64,000 nt of DNA from Caldalkalibacillus mannanilyticus JCM 10596. Its GTDB lineage: Bacteria > Bacillota > Bacilli > Caldalkalibacillales > JCM-10596. Positions within the stretch are counted from its first letter, which is position 1. Each line of letters starts with the position of its first letter. Below the pieces are notes generated by a model, which ran no database searches, was not told where the DNA came from, and saw only the letters and a program-made list of their open reading frames with translations. The stretch spans positions 1-64,000 of the forward strand of contig NZ_BAMO01000010.1 in assembly GCF_000615945.1 (NCBI RefSeq), read 5' to 3'. This document shows positions 17,464 through 26,740 of this stretch, one piece after another. The position numbers were made by a program, and so were the translations under genes.

Positions 17464-18111
17464 CTATTTATTCTGACGAATCACTTTGGCAGGAACTCCT
17501 ACAGCTACACAATAGTCGGGGATATTTTGTGTGACAACAGCACCTGCACCAATGATACAGGAGGCTCCGATGGAAATATTGGGAATAACGATCGCTCCCG
17601 TTCCTAGTTCCGTCAGTTTTCCAATCTGGACACCTCCTGCGACTCTGACACCGGGTCCAATATTAACAAAATCATCGATCTGACAATCATGATCAATACT
17701 GGAGGCTGTATTGATAATACAACCTTTTCCAATGCGGACATATGGATTAAGGACCACCCCTGCCATCACTGAAGTTCCAGACCCTATTCGTGTCTGTGTA
17801 GCGATGGTACATTGATCATGAATCATGGAGTGCAAAAGACCTCCAAGCTTTTCTATGCTATCTACTTTTTCCTGACGAATAAAAGGATCTCCAATAGCTA
17901 CATGCCAGAACGATATCCCCTTCATTCTTTGTGAAATCTCCGAAGGGGAATCGGGATAGATGGAATAAGCTAAAAAAGGATGTGTTATTCTTGCTTTGGC
18001 TATATTAGAAGTAAAAAAAGAGAACCACTGCTCAGGATTCTTTCTGATCCCTATATCAACGATCACTTTTGCATGCCCCCCCGTTCCTATCACTCCAAGC
18101 TTTTCAATCAT
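17464..18111 (-). CDS. neuD: NeuD/PglD-family sugar O/N-acyltransferase
   Basis: A 215-residue left-handed beta-helix acyltransferase of the NeuD/PglD family. The N terminus is a small nucleotide-binding fold (GVIGTGGHAKVIVDI). The C-terminal half shows hexapeptide repeats (VNIGPGVRVAGGVQIG, IGASCIIGAGAVVTQN). The SSIDHDCQ His is the presumed catalytic base. In nonulosonate pathways such enzymes N-acetylate a UDP-4-amino sugar; in sialic acid loci they O-acetylate. The ATG overlaps the stop of the upstream glycosyltransferase (ATGA), so the two are translationally coupled. It is last in the leftward operon. Confidence 0.85.
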   Translation of the reverse strand: MIEKLGVIGTGGHAKVIVDIGIRKNPEQWFSFFTSNIAKARITHPFLAYSIYPDSPSEISQRMKGISFWHVAIGDPFIRQEKVDSIEKLGGLLHSMIHDQCTIATQTRIGSGTSVMAGVVLNPYVRIGKGCIINTASSIDHDCQIDDFVNIGPGVRVAGGVQIGKLTELGTGAIVIPNISIGASCIIGAGAVVTQNIPDYCVAVGVPAKVIRQNK

Positions 18112-19477
18112 TTGAACAACACTTCCTTTATGTTTTCTTTGGCTCGGTTCGGATCACCCTGGTCGATAAGAGTACACCTTGACCTAAGCTCCTCAAGAAA
18201 CTGAGGACGTTGAAGTGCTTTAGCGAACACTTCCTGTAAGCAGAGAGAGTCTTGAAAAAAGAAAGGAGTTCCTCTTAGATAGTAAAAGGGAATCGGAGGG
18301 CCATAGAATAGAATGGCTTTATTTTGTAAAAGTCCTTCGTAAGCGACGGCGGAGCTGTGAGTGATGATGATATCTGCTTGTGACAGTAAGCTTTGCAGAT
18401 TTCCTTTATGATGGGGGATTAGTTTCGAGAAAGGAGAACAGAGAAGACTTTGATATCTCTTTCCTTTTCCTTGATCAGGGTGGAGCTTATAGTCGATGAT
18501 CAATGGCTCTGAAACACCACTGGCAGCTTTTTCGATCATTTGAATCATTCTTCTATTGAATACTCTTCCAAGTGGTTGTAAGGCGACTAACACTCTCATT
18601 TTCTTTGGAGAGGATTCATTTTGCTCTGTAGGAACATGTTTTGCCTCATAATTACGAATAAAAACAGGTCCACACACGTGGAGCTGCTGCCGATTAGCTC
18701 CGAAAGATTCTAGATAACGAGCATCAGCCTCTCCCCACACTAGATGTAAATCTGCATTAAGCGGTAGGTGCCCCAGCTCTCCGACCAAACCATGTTGGAT
18801 GTTCACGGTAAATAGCTGTTTGCTTTGAGCCACGGAGGTAACGAGTGCCCCATGCCGATTGAGCGTTGAACCGTAAATCGTTTTGGTAATGGGGTACGTA
18901 GAAAAGAGTGTCTGCATCTGACGAATTCTTTTGAGAGTACGTGGTACTTTTTTCAGCAACCATTGCTTAAAAGCCTTGCTTTTAAAAAGGCTAGCAGTCT
19001 TAGAAGATGAACAGATTTGCTCCATTTGTTTCCATATCTCTTGTTCTTCAGTATCGCTGACTTCCTTCTCTTGTATATCGTTTAAGAGAATCAGGGGGCG
19101 ACAGTTTTTGATTTGAAGCATTTTCAAGTATTCTTTTTTGCTGTGAGATAAGTAAAGGCATGCTTGAGGCATATCTTGAGTAAGAAAAAATAATTCGGCA
19201 CGAACTAAATTCATCCTTGAGCAGGGATTTTTTTGGCTGGGTTCGAAAGCAAATAAGGCTGGCAAGCCTGTTGAAGCTGAGCAGTCCATTTCTTTTTTGC
19301 TTTTCGGTTTATGCTCTTGACTTGTGGTAGTCCAAGAGTTTTTTTGTGTTTTTCTAACCATTTTTGAAAATCCCTGAGGAGCAGAAGGGAAAGTGGGACA
19401 TTTTGATAACTTACTCCATGAAAGTACTCTAAGAAAAGAAGAGAATAGCTCCAAATAAAAAAACTCTGTTCTCTCAT
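18108..19477 (-). pseudogene. Glycosyltransferase of the capsule/CDP-glycerol transferase-like GT-B fold, frameshifted
   Basis: The true N terminus starts at ATG 19477 (MREQSFFIWSYSLL), overlapping the dehydratase stop. This frame ends near 19211, while the rest of the protein continues in another frame to 18108. The break coincides with a run of seven T at 19228-19234 (A on the coding strand); one more A restores a 456-residue protein. The C-terminal half carries a KLHPDQ motif and a THSSAVAYEGL motif, as in polysialyltransferase and CDP-glycerol-type transferases. It may attach or extend the nonulosonate glycan; specificity is unknown. The homopolymer site makes a sequence error likely. Confidence 0.75.
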
Positions 19478-20502
19478 CGCACTTTATCCGTATCCAGCTT
19501 TTCGACGATTGAGAGAATTTCTTCAACAGAATGTAACTTCGTTGTATCTGAACGAAAGCTAGTTGTTGTACTAGGTTGAAAGCCGGGATAAGAACTTAAA
19601 TCTGATGAAGGTGGAATTAAGTACATTTCTTTATTTTCTGCTAGAAATCCCTGTTCATGAAGGGATAGTAATTCTTCGTAGATTTTCTCCCCTTCTCTTA
19701 CACCTACTTCTTTCACCGTGGGAATAGGCCAGCCTTTTTTCTGACAGTAGAGCTTCATCGCTTGAATCAATTCTTCAAGTCGTATCGCGCTCATTTTAAA
19801 AATAAATACTTCTCCTCCTTGACACAGAAAGCCCGCTTTAAGCATCAGTTCCACAGCTTGAGGGATGGTCATAAAGAAACGAGTCATCTCTGGGCTAGTT
19901 AAGGTAATGGGCTGTCCTGTTCTTGCTTGATCCAGAAATAGTGGAATCACAGAGCCCCTCGATCCAAGAACATTTCCAAATCGAACGGAAGCAAACCTGG
20001 TCTTGTTATTTTCTAATAGGTTATTGGCATTCTTAAACAGTTTTTCAGCAATCAATTTGGTTGCCCCCATTGTATTTGTAGGGTTGACTGCTTTATCTGT
20101 GCTGACATTAATGACTGTATCTACATTGTTTTTGATGGCTGCCTGAATAATATGTTGACAGCCTACAATATTAGTTCGAATGGCTTCATAGGGATTTTCT
20201 TCACAGATAGGGACTTGTTTTAGGGCGGCAGCATGAAAAACGATATCGGCTCCCTTGGTCACGTTCTCCACACTTTGGTAATCTCTTATATCTCCAAGAT
20301 AATAGCTTATTTTTTTTTCTAGTAAATATTTTTTTTGCATTAAATATTGCTTACTATCATCTCTATTAAAAACAATAATTTGTCTTGGATGATATTGTAT
20401 CAGGGATCGAACAATATTCTCGCCAATCGAGCCAGTTCCTCCTGTAACAACAATCTTTTTATTGCAGTAAAAAGCGGCTAGTTCCTTTAAAGTTGGAATC
20501 AT
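19474..20502 (-). CDS. UDP-N-acetylglucosamine 4,6-dehydratase-like SDR (PseB/LegB/CapD type)
   Basis: Extended short-chain dehydrogenase, 342 residues, predicted to form a UDP-4-keto-6-deoxy sugar as the first step of legionaminic- or pseudaminic-type sugar synthesis. The NAD site is VVTGGTGSIGE near residue 20. The catalytic block is STDKAVNPTNTMGATK, where Met replaces the usual Tyr, a mark of the PseB/FlaA1 group. The frame opens at TTG 20514, but GGGGAG lies just before ATG 20502, which I chose. It is first gene of a leftward operon, divergent from neuB, and couples by ATGA overlap to the glycosyltransferase. Confidence 0.85.
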   Translation of the reverse strand: MIPTLKELAAFYCNKKIVVTGGTGSIGENIVRSLIQYHPRQIIVFNRDDSKQYLMQKKYLLEKKISYYLGDIRDYQSVENVTKGADIVFHAAALKQVPICEENPYEAIRTNIVGCQHIIQAAIKNNVDTVINVSTDKAVNPTNTMGATKLIAEKLFKNANNLLENNKTRFASVRFGNVLGSRGSVIPLFLDQARTGQPITLTSPEMTRFFMTIPQAVELMLKAGFLCQGGEVFIFKMSAIRLEELIQAMKLYCQKKGWPIPTVKEVGVREGEKIYEELLSLHEQGFLAENKEMYLIPPSSDLSSYPGFQPSTTTSFRSDTTKLHSVEEILSIVEKLDTDKVR

Positions 20503-20699
20503 TGCTCTCCCCAACCTTTCTGTTCATTAATTTCTGGCTAACATACAACTAGCATATGTACAAGATTCTTCCCTGATATAGGTGAAACGAGCATTTTTGA
20601 AGCACATCAAAAACTTAATTCAAGTGACTATGACCGTTCTGAACGGAATCTAATAGAATGCAGTAGATATGGACTAGAGAATGGAAAGGAAGGTAGGTT
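20503..20699. promoter_or_regulatory. Divergent control region between the two nonulosonate operons
   Basis: About 200 bases hold both promoters. For neuB, ATGACC (20630-20635), 18 bases and TAGAAT (20654-20659) is a weak sigma-A candidate. On the minus strand CATATGCTA (20558-20550) fits the CATAnnnTA -10 of the mother-cell sigma factors E and K, but no convincing -35 accompanies it. No operator is recognised. Confidence 0.3.
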
Positions 20700-21746
20700 A
20701 TGAAAATGAGGCTAGGAGCTCAAGAAATTTTGGATACAGCAGGAATGTATGTTATTGCTGAAATAGGAGTGAATCATAATGGTTCTATCATTCTAGCCAA
20801 ACAATTGATCGAAGAGGCAAAAAGAGCTGGTGCGAATGCAGTCAAGTTCCAAATGTTTTCTGCTGAACAGTTAGCTTCGGATCAAGCAGAATTAGCTGGT
20901 TATCAAGAGAAGGTTAAAGCGAGTAATCAGAAGGAAATGTTATCTGCCTTGGAGTTGAAGAAGGAAGATTTTAGAGAGCTCAAGCACTATTGTGATCAGG
21001 TTGGAATTACTTTTCTAGCAACCCCTTTTGATCTACAAAGTGCACATTTCTTGCATAAGCTTGGCATGGTTGCCTTTAAGATTGGCAGCGGGGACCTTAC
21101 GAATGCGCCCTTGTTAGGACTAGTCGCGTCCTTCCGTAAGCCTCTCCTTCTCTCAACAGGAATGTCTACCTTGAGTGAGATCGAACAGGCTTTATCTTGG
21201 TTAACTGAAAATCAAGAGGTTGCCTTGTTCCATTGTACCTCTGCTTACCCGGCTCCATTCGAGGAATTGCACTTGAAGGTGATTGAAACCTATCGGAAGG
21301 CCTTTCAGGGTTCCCAAGTGAAAAAGATAGGCTATTCCGATCATTCACAAGGGATTTATGTCCCCATTGCCGCCGCTGCATTAGGTTATAAGCTGATCGA
21401 AAAGCACTTGACCTTAGATCACTCGCTTGAGGGACCCGATCATGAAGCTTCTCTTACTCCCACAGAATTTAAAGAGATGGTAGAGGGAATCAGACAAATT
21501 GAAAAATCATTGGGAGGTACAGTAAAGCAGGTGACTTCATCGGAGGCTGAAACCAAACCCAAAGTTCGGCGAGGCATCTATTTGGCGAAAGCCTTGGAGC
21601 AAGGGCATATTCTTACCGAAGCTGATTTGATATGTTTGCGCCCTGCTCACCACATGGAAGCAGCGCAATTTTTCAACGTGATTGGGAAGAAATTAATGAC
21701 AAGAAAGCAGAAAGGAGAGGCTCTTCATTGGAATGATATCAGGTAA
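20700..21746 (+). CDS. neuB: Nonulosonic acid synthase (NeuB/LegI type)
   Basis: A 348-residue enzyme that condenses phosphoenolpyruvate with an N-acetylmannosamine-type sugar to give a nine-carbon acid. The TIM-barrel NeuB domain (about 1-265) shows AEIGVNHNG near residue 20, AVKFQMF near 50, KIGSGDLTNAPLL, and YSDHSQG near 216. A C-terminal SAF (antifreeze-like) domain follows, with RRGIYLAKALEQGHILTEADL near 290. GGAAGGTAGGTT precedes ATG 20700. It overlaps neuC by 14 bases and heads the rightward operon. Sialate and legionaminate synthases cannot be told apart confidently by eye. Confidence 0.93.
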   Translation: MKMRLGAQEILDTAGMYVIAEIGVNHNGSIILAKQLIEEAKRAGANAVKFQMFSAEQLASDQAELAGYQEKVKASNQKEMLSALELKKEDFRELKHYCDQVGITFLATPFDLQSAHFLHKLGMVAFKIGSGDLTNAPLLGLVASFRKPLLLSTGMSTLSEIEQALSWLTENQEVALFHCTSAYPAPFEELHLKVIETYRKAFQGSQVKKIGYSDHSQGIYVPIAAAALGYKLIEKHLTLDHSLEGPDHEASLTPTEFKEMVEGIRQIEKSLGGTVKQVTSSEAETKPKVRRGIYLAKALEQGHILTEADLICLRPAHHMEAAQFFNVIGKKLMTRKQKGEALHWNDIR

Positions 21747-22923
21747 TCAACAAGCCGATGTCTTGTGTATTACAGGAACTCGGGCAGATTATGGGATTTA
21801 TCGACCATTACTATTGGAGCTTAATCAAAGCAAAACAATACGGCTTTCTCTTATCGTGACGGGGATGCACTTACTTCATGAGTACGGGAACACGATTGAC
21901 GAGGTACGTGAGGATTCTTTAGAGATTATGGGCACTCCTTCCATTTTAGTCAAGGGAGATTCTCCTTCTTCCATGTCCCAATCTCTTGGCTTAGCGCTCC
22001 TCTACTTCTCACAAATTTTTGAACAAATCAAACCTAAATCAATTCTTTTACTAGGTGATAGAGGAGAAATGCTAGCAGCAGCCATTACGGCCCACTATCA
22101 AAACATCCCCATCTTTCATTTGCATGGTGGAGAGGTAAGTGGGTCCGCAGATGATCTAGTTCGACATGCCATTTCTAAGTTTAGTCATATTCATTTTGTA
22201 TCTTCGATTCGTTCAAAACAACACTTGATAGCGATGGGGGAGGAAGAGTGGAGAATCATACCCGTAGGATCTCTACGCAAGCATGATATTGAGCAGCTTC
22301 GACAATGGGATCAGCAGACCAAGGAGTTAATGAGTGAAAAATATCAGCTTCATCCGAACAAAAAGAAGATTCTTTTTGTCATGCACCCAGATTCCAAAGC
22401 TAAACATTCATTTGCTGAACAAATTGATGAGGCTCTTTCTAGTTTGGAAAACCTACACGATGTGCAAATCTTTATTTTGGGTTCGAACAGCGATGCTGGT
22501 GGAGAAGTTTTTGCTAGAAGAATACAGCAATTTGCTCAGGAACATCAGGCAAGCTATTTTCATAGCATCCCAGCTACGGACTACTTATTTTTCTTATCAA
22601 AAGTTGATTTACTTATGGGTAATAGCAGTAGTGGAATGATTGAAGCTCCCTTCTTTTCTCTTCCTGTCATTAATATTGGACAGCGTCAGAGGAATAGAGA
22701 ACAAGGGAGAAATGTAATCAATGTCGACTATGATCGTCAGAAAATAACTCAAGCGATCCAAGGAGTGCTGACAGGCAAAGGGGCAAAAGATTCATCGCAG
22801 AATCCCTCTGGTAATCCCTATGATTTAGGTTTTATGCCAGCAACTGAGATCATTCAAAGAATAGAGGCTTTACTCAAAAATCCCGAAATGATGAACAAAA
22901 GAATGGTCCTGAATAATGGATAA
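21733..22923 (+). CDS. neuC: UDP-N-acetylglucosamine 2-epimerase, hydrolysing (NeuC/LegG type)
   Basis: A 396-residue GT-B fold enzyme that releases an N-acetylmannosamine-type sugar from its UDP derivative, giving the NeuB substrate. The N terminus has the typical CITGTRADYGIYRPLL. Active-site blocks are LLGDRGEMLAAA near residue 110, FHLHGGEVSGSADDLVRHA near 130, and LMGNSSSGMIEAPFF near 295. The ATG lies within the end of neuB, preceded by AAAGGAGAGG. The hydrolysing type implies free ManNAc or its 2,4-diacetamido-6-deoxy analogue; with the 4,6-dehydratase nearby, the latter (legionaminate route) is favoured by inference. Confidence 0.9.
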   Translation: MISGNQQADVLCITGTRADYGIYRPLLLELNQSKTIRLSLIVTGMHLLHEYGNTIDEVREDSLEIMGTPSILVKGDSPSSMSQSLGLALLYFSQIFEQIKPKSILLLGDRGEMLAAAITAHYQNIPIFHLHGGEVSGSADDLVRHAISKFSHIHFVSSIRSKQHLIAMGEEEWRIIPVGSLRKHDIEQLRQWDQQTKELMSEKYQLHPNKKKILFVMHPDSKAKHSFAEQIDEALSSLENLHDVQIFILGSNSDAGGEVFARRIQQFAQEHQASYFHSIPATDYLFFLSKVDLLMGNSSSGMIEAPFFSLPVINIGQRQRNREQGRNVINVDYDRQKITQAIQGVLTGKGAKDSSQNPSGNPYDLGFMPATEIIQRIEALLKNPEMMNKRMVLNNG

Positions 22924-22961
22924 CATGAGGGGTTGAGTAAAGCAAATAAGGATTTGGTGAG

Positions 22962-24086
22962 ATGCTCGGTATTGTTTTTTCTGCCAAGAAATTAAAAAAA
23001 ATTGTGAACGGTAAAGAAACTCAGGAAAACATGGAATTTTATTACCGGCTTGCAGAATTCTATCAGGTTGACTTATTTATGTACGACCTTCAAGGGCTAT
23101 TGCGTTCTACGGACAAGGTAAAGGGGTATTTTTATTCTTCTGACCAAAAGAGCTTAGAACTCAAGGAAGATAGGATTCCGCCGATAAACCTTTTTCGTGC
23201 CGTATTTTATAAAAAAAAGACTCACTTTCGTCTGAAACAAATAGAGTCTAGAGCGAACTGTACGTTTATTAATTTAATAGGTGAAAGGAATAAATGGCAT
23301 ATCTACTCTATTTTGCGTAGAAAAAAATATCTTCTTCCCTTTCTTCCTCAAACGATGGAATTTAGTCAGGCTGCTTTAGAGAGATTTCTTACGACCTATA
23401 GTGAGGTTGTAATCAAGCCAGTGAATGGAGCATTTGGAAGTAGGATCCTTGTTGTAAAGGGAAGGAAAAGAAAGAAACAGGTGAAATATACAGAACGAAA
23501 AAAAGTCAGGACAGTAAACATGTTGGACAAAGATCTGTATCCCTTTCTATTACACCGAATGGGTACGACACGCTCTTACCTCATACAACCCTATCTTTCT
23601 TTGCAAGAATATAATGGGTCAAAATATGATCTTAGAGTATCCGTTCAAAAGGGAAGAGCAGGTAGGTGGGAGATTACCGGAATCGTTGCAAGAGTTGCTA
23701 GGGAAAATGGGATTGTAACGAATGTGGCACAAGGAGGAGCGGCTGTATCTTATTTTGAAGTGAAAGGGCTCATTCAACCGGAAATCATGGAAGGGATAAA
23801 GGAATTAAGTTTAAGTATTGCTCGGGAAATAGAGCAGGATCAACCAATGGCAGCGGACCTAGGAGTTGATCTGGCGATTGATAAAAAGGATAGAATTTGG
23901 CTTATTGAAGTCAACTTTTGTGATGAAAGATACGCTTATAGAGAGTCAGGTGACTTAAAAATGTGGTGCAACTCATATCGTTATCCTTTTGAGTATGCCC
24001 TGAATCTTTATCAAAAAAGTTTGGAGAAAGGAGGAGCGGATCTAGATGATCAAGGGGAAAAGAGTCGTGGCATTAATCCCAGCTAG
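22962..24086 (+). CDS. ATP-grasp protein of the YheC/YheD spore-coat-associated family
   Basis: A 374-residue protein with an ATP-grasp fold. VVIKPVNGAFGSRILVV (about residue 145) is the nucleotide-binding strand-loop, and a basic KGRKRKKQ stretch follows. The DLRVSVQKG and ADLGVDLAIDKKDRIWLIEVNF blocks near 225 and 305-325 carry the metal/ATP ligands. The YheC/YheD family is found on Bacillus spores, but its reaction is unknown. It lies inside the nonulosonate operon, and its last 41 bases overlap the cytidylyltransferase gene, so it is likely expressed with the pathway. A role in ligating an amino acid or another group to the glycan is speculation. Confidence 0.78.
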   Translation: MLGIVFSAKKLKKIVNGKETQENMEFYYRLAEFYQVDLFMYDLQGLLRSTDKVKGYFYSSDQKSLELKEDRIPPINLFRAVFYKKKTHFRLKQIESRANCTFINLIGERNKWHIYSILRRKKYLLPFLPQTMEFSQAALERFLTTYSEVVIKPVNGAFGSRILVVKGRKRKKQVKYTERKKVRTVNMLDKDLYPFLLHRMGTTRSYLIQPYLSLQEYNGSKYDLRVSVQKGRAGRWEITGIVARVARENGIVTNVAQGGAAVSYFEVKGLIQPEIMEGIKELSLSIAREIEQDQPMAADLGVDLAIDKKDRIWLIEVNFCDERYAYRESGDLKMWCNSYRYPFEYALNLYQKSLEKGGADLDDQGEKSRGINPS

Positions 24087-24764
24087 AGGGGGGAGTAAGT
24101 CCATTCCTTTGAAAAACATTAAACCTCTAGCAGGAAAGCCACTAATCGCTTATACCATCATACTCGCTAAGAAGATGCAAGAAATCGATCGAGTGATTGT
24201 ATCGACAGATGATCAGCGAATCGCTGAAGTAGCCCGAAAGTATGGTGCTGAGGTGAGTATAAGACCCGCTACTCTAGCGGAAGATGATTCTTTGCCGATC
24301 GATGTGATTCGCTATCATATCAAGAAACTAAAGGAAGAAAAAGATCCTGCTGAGTATATGCTTTATCTAGAGCCAACCTGTCCCTTACGAACAGAACAGG
24401 ATATTGCCCAATCCCTCATTCTACTAACCCACCCCAAAAGAAAGTACCACTCTGTAGCCACATTCTCCGAAGCTGAGCTTAATCCACACCGCGCATGGAA
24501 AATAGTCAATAATAGCCCCATTCCCTTTATCCCAGAAGCTAACCCTTGGTTACCAAGCAAAAGCAGCCAAAAGCGCTCCAATTAAATGGTGCTGTCTACG
24601 CCTTTCAAATGGATCAAATCCATGATCTTTCCCCCCACTTATTACCCGAAGAACGAGGAGCTGTGATTATACCCAGAGAGAATGGAATTGATATCGATGA
24701 TGAATTGGATTTTGTAATTGCTGAAAAAATCATGGAGAGGAGGATCACCAATGCGGGACTTTGA
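24046..24764 (+). pseudogene. neuA: CMP-nonulosonate (acylneuraminate) cytidylyltransferase, frameshifted
   Basis: Activates the nine-carbon acid as its CMP sugar. The N terminus is clear (ALIPARGGSKSIPLKNIKPL, then STDDQRIAEVARKYGAE and YLEPTCPLRTEQDI). The first frame ends in a nonsense tail at 24585. The C-terminal NGAVYAFQ block and the DIDDELDFVIAE end continue in another frame to 24764. One extra base near 24553-24558 restores a 239-residue protein of normal length. AAAGGAGG precedes ATG 24046. As the pathway needs this enzyme and nothing else is damaged, a sequence error is plausible. Confidence 0.85.
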
Positions 24765-25755
24765 TCCCTCTCCTTCAGTCGTAAGAATTACAATCATCGG
24801 GGCAGGGCAGATGGGAATTCGTCATTTACAGGCGATAGCCAAATTAGATCGTCCATCCATCGTCGAAGTAGTAGACCCATCCTCCACGGCTCTGCAACAG
24901 GCAAAAAACTCTCTTCAAAGTATGTCTTGTCGAGGCTTGATTCAAAAAACAATCTTTTCATCCTCTGTAACGACACTGACGAAGACAAGTGACGTTGCCA
25001 TAGTTTCCACAAATGCAGCCATACGAAAATCTGTTATTTTTGAGCTTGTAAGCCACAAAAAGGTGAAGTTTTTGATTCTGGAAAAGGTTCTTTTTCAAAG
25101 AGCAGGGGATTATCAGGAAGTAGCAGAGTTGTTGGCGCGTCACGGAATTTCCGCTTTTGTCAATTGTCCGTATCGAACGTATTCTTTTTTTCAAAAAGTC
25201 AAAGAAAACCTGAAGGATACAATCCTTGATTATAAATATAGTGGTTCTTTCATTGGGATAGGTTGTAACTCCATACATCATCTTGATTTAATCAGCTTTC
25301 TAACAGGGGAGAAGAACATCAGATTAAATTCAGCACAGTTAGATGCTGAGGTCATTACAAGTAAACGAAATGGGTTCATTGAATTTACTGGAACTTTATA
25401 TGGGTATACCAATCAGGGAAGTAGGTGTACGATTACATCCTACAAGCATGAAGGCGTTCCACCTCTTTTGCAAATCATCAGTACCAAAGCCATCTACCTG
25501 ATCCCTTTAATGGGAAGCAGTGCGCTGGTGGCAGAAGCAGCAAATAACTGGAGATGGAAACAGGTTCCGTACAGTATGCCCTTGCAGAGTGAGTGGACCC
25601 ACCGGTACATTCAAGACTTACTTGATAGAAAGACATGTGACTTAGCTACTTATGACAAATCGATGATGTTGCATATGGAATTCATTCGGGTACTTCTCTC
25701 TTTTTTGCAAAAACAATCTCCTGATCGTGAGGTGAGTGTATGTCCAATAACATAG
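24751..25755 (+). CDS. Gfo/Idh/MocA-family oxidoreductase (first copy)
   Basis: A 334-residue NAD(P)-dependent sugar oxidoreductase-fold protein. The N-terminal Rossmann motif is ITIIGAGQMGIRHLQAI. An ILEKVLFQ segment stands where family members have the EKP motif, so the usual Pro is absent. A histidine pair (SIHHLDL) occupies the active-site region near residue 175. The frame opens at 24718; AGGAGG before ATG 24751 sets the start, giving a 14-base overlap with neuA and another with the next gene. Related proteins occur in nonulosonate loci (PtmF-like), perhaps modifying the sugar. Substrate unknown. Confidence 0.75.
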   Translation: MRDFDPSPSVVRITIIGAGQMGIRHLQAIAKLDRPSIVEVVDPSSTALQQAKNSLQSMSCRGLIQKTIFSSSVTTLTKTSDVAIVSTNAAIRKSVIFELVSHKKVKFLILEKVLFQRAGDYQEVAELLARHGISAFVNCPYRTYSFFQKVKENLKDTILDYKYSGSFIGIGCNSIHHLDLISFLTGEKNIRLNSAQLDAEVITSKRNGFIEFTGTLYGYTNQGSRCTITSYKHEGVPPLLQIISTKAIYLIPLMGSSALVAEAANNWRWKQVPYSMPLQSEWTHRYIQDLLDRKTCDLATYDKSMMLHMEFIRVLLSFLQKQSPDREVSVCPIT

Positions 25756-26740
25756 ATAAATCAATCTTACTTGTGGGGGCAGGTCGAATGGCCATCGAGT
25801 ATGCGAGGGTTTTACAAGCCTTGTCCTGTCCTTTTCAAGTTGTTGGCAGGAGCCTTCAATCTGCACAAACCTTTTTAGAAAAGACAGGAGTCCCCGCCTA
25901 TACAGGAGGAATTGAAAAATGGACAGAGGAGAGCAGGGACACTCCTCGAATGGCGATTGTAGCATCGGGGCAGAACAGCTAGCTCTGGTCACCATTCGTC
26001 TACTAAAAAAAGGAGTAAAACGAATCTTGGTAGAAAAACCAGGTGGATTGAATGAAGCAGAATTAAGAGAAGTTTTACAAGTCATGAAGGAGATGGGAGC
26101 ACAGGTGCTCATCGGGTACAATCGCAGGTACTATGCAGCTACCCTTAAAGCAGAAGAAATCATACTCTCGGATGGAGGGCTTAGTTCTTTTCATTTTGAA
26201 TTTAGCGAATGGTCCGACCTTATTGCAAGATCAACAATCGATGAGAGAGTGAAGCGAAATTGGTTAGTTGCCAATTCTTCACATGTAATTGATCTGGCTT
26301 TTCATTTAGCAGGATCTCCAAAAGAATTACATGCCCTAACAGCTGGCTGGGTCGATTGGCATCAGGCAGCCGGAGTCTTTAGCGGGGCAGGAAAGGTAGA
26401 GTCGGGAGCCTTGTTTTCTTATTTTGCCAATTGGCAAGGACCTGGTGGGTGGGGTTTAGAGTGTATCACTGCACATCATCGCTTGATCTGGAAGCCGTTA
26501 GAAACATTGCAAGTACAGAGAATCGCTGAACGTCAAGTTGAACAGGTGGAAATAGAGGATGCTTTTGATCGTCAATTTAAGCCCGGTATCTATAGGCAGA
26601 CCAAGGCTTTTATTGAAGAAACGAATGATCATAAGCTAGTCACTCTCGATGAACAAATCGAGAAGTTCAGAACCATCTACTCGAAAATTCTTTGTTTGAA
26701 TAGAAAAGAGGGGACATCATGTATGGGGAAAAAGAAATAA
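25740..26740 (+). pseudogene. Gfo/Idh/MocA-family oxidoreductase (second copy), frameshifted
   Basis: Begins at ATG 25740 with a Rossmann motif (ILLVGAGRMAIEYARVLQ). The first frame stops at 25982 just after AIVASG. The rest, including RILVEKPGGLNEAEL and NSSHVIDLAFHLAG, runs in another frame to 26740. Adding one base within TCGGGG (25965-25970) joins them into a 333-residue protein similar in plan to the upstream copy, here with a canonical EKP. It overlaps both neighbours, so it belongs to the same translationally coupled operon. Function is presumably in sugar modification. Confidence 0.75.

Noticed and set aside
19478-19526. Upstream extension of the glycosyltransferase in the 18108 frame
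   Set aside because: The N-terminal part of that frame is low-quality sequence overlapping the dehydratase; the alternative frame starting at 19477 gives a coherent N terminus.
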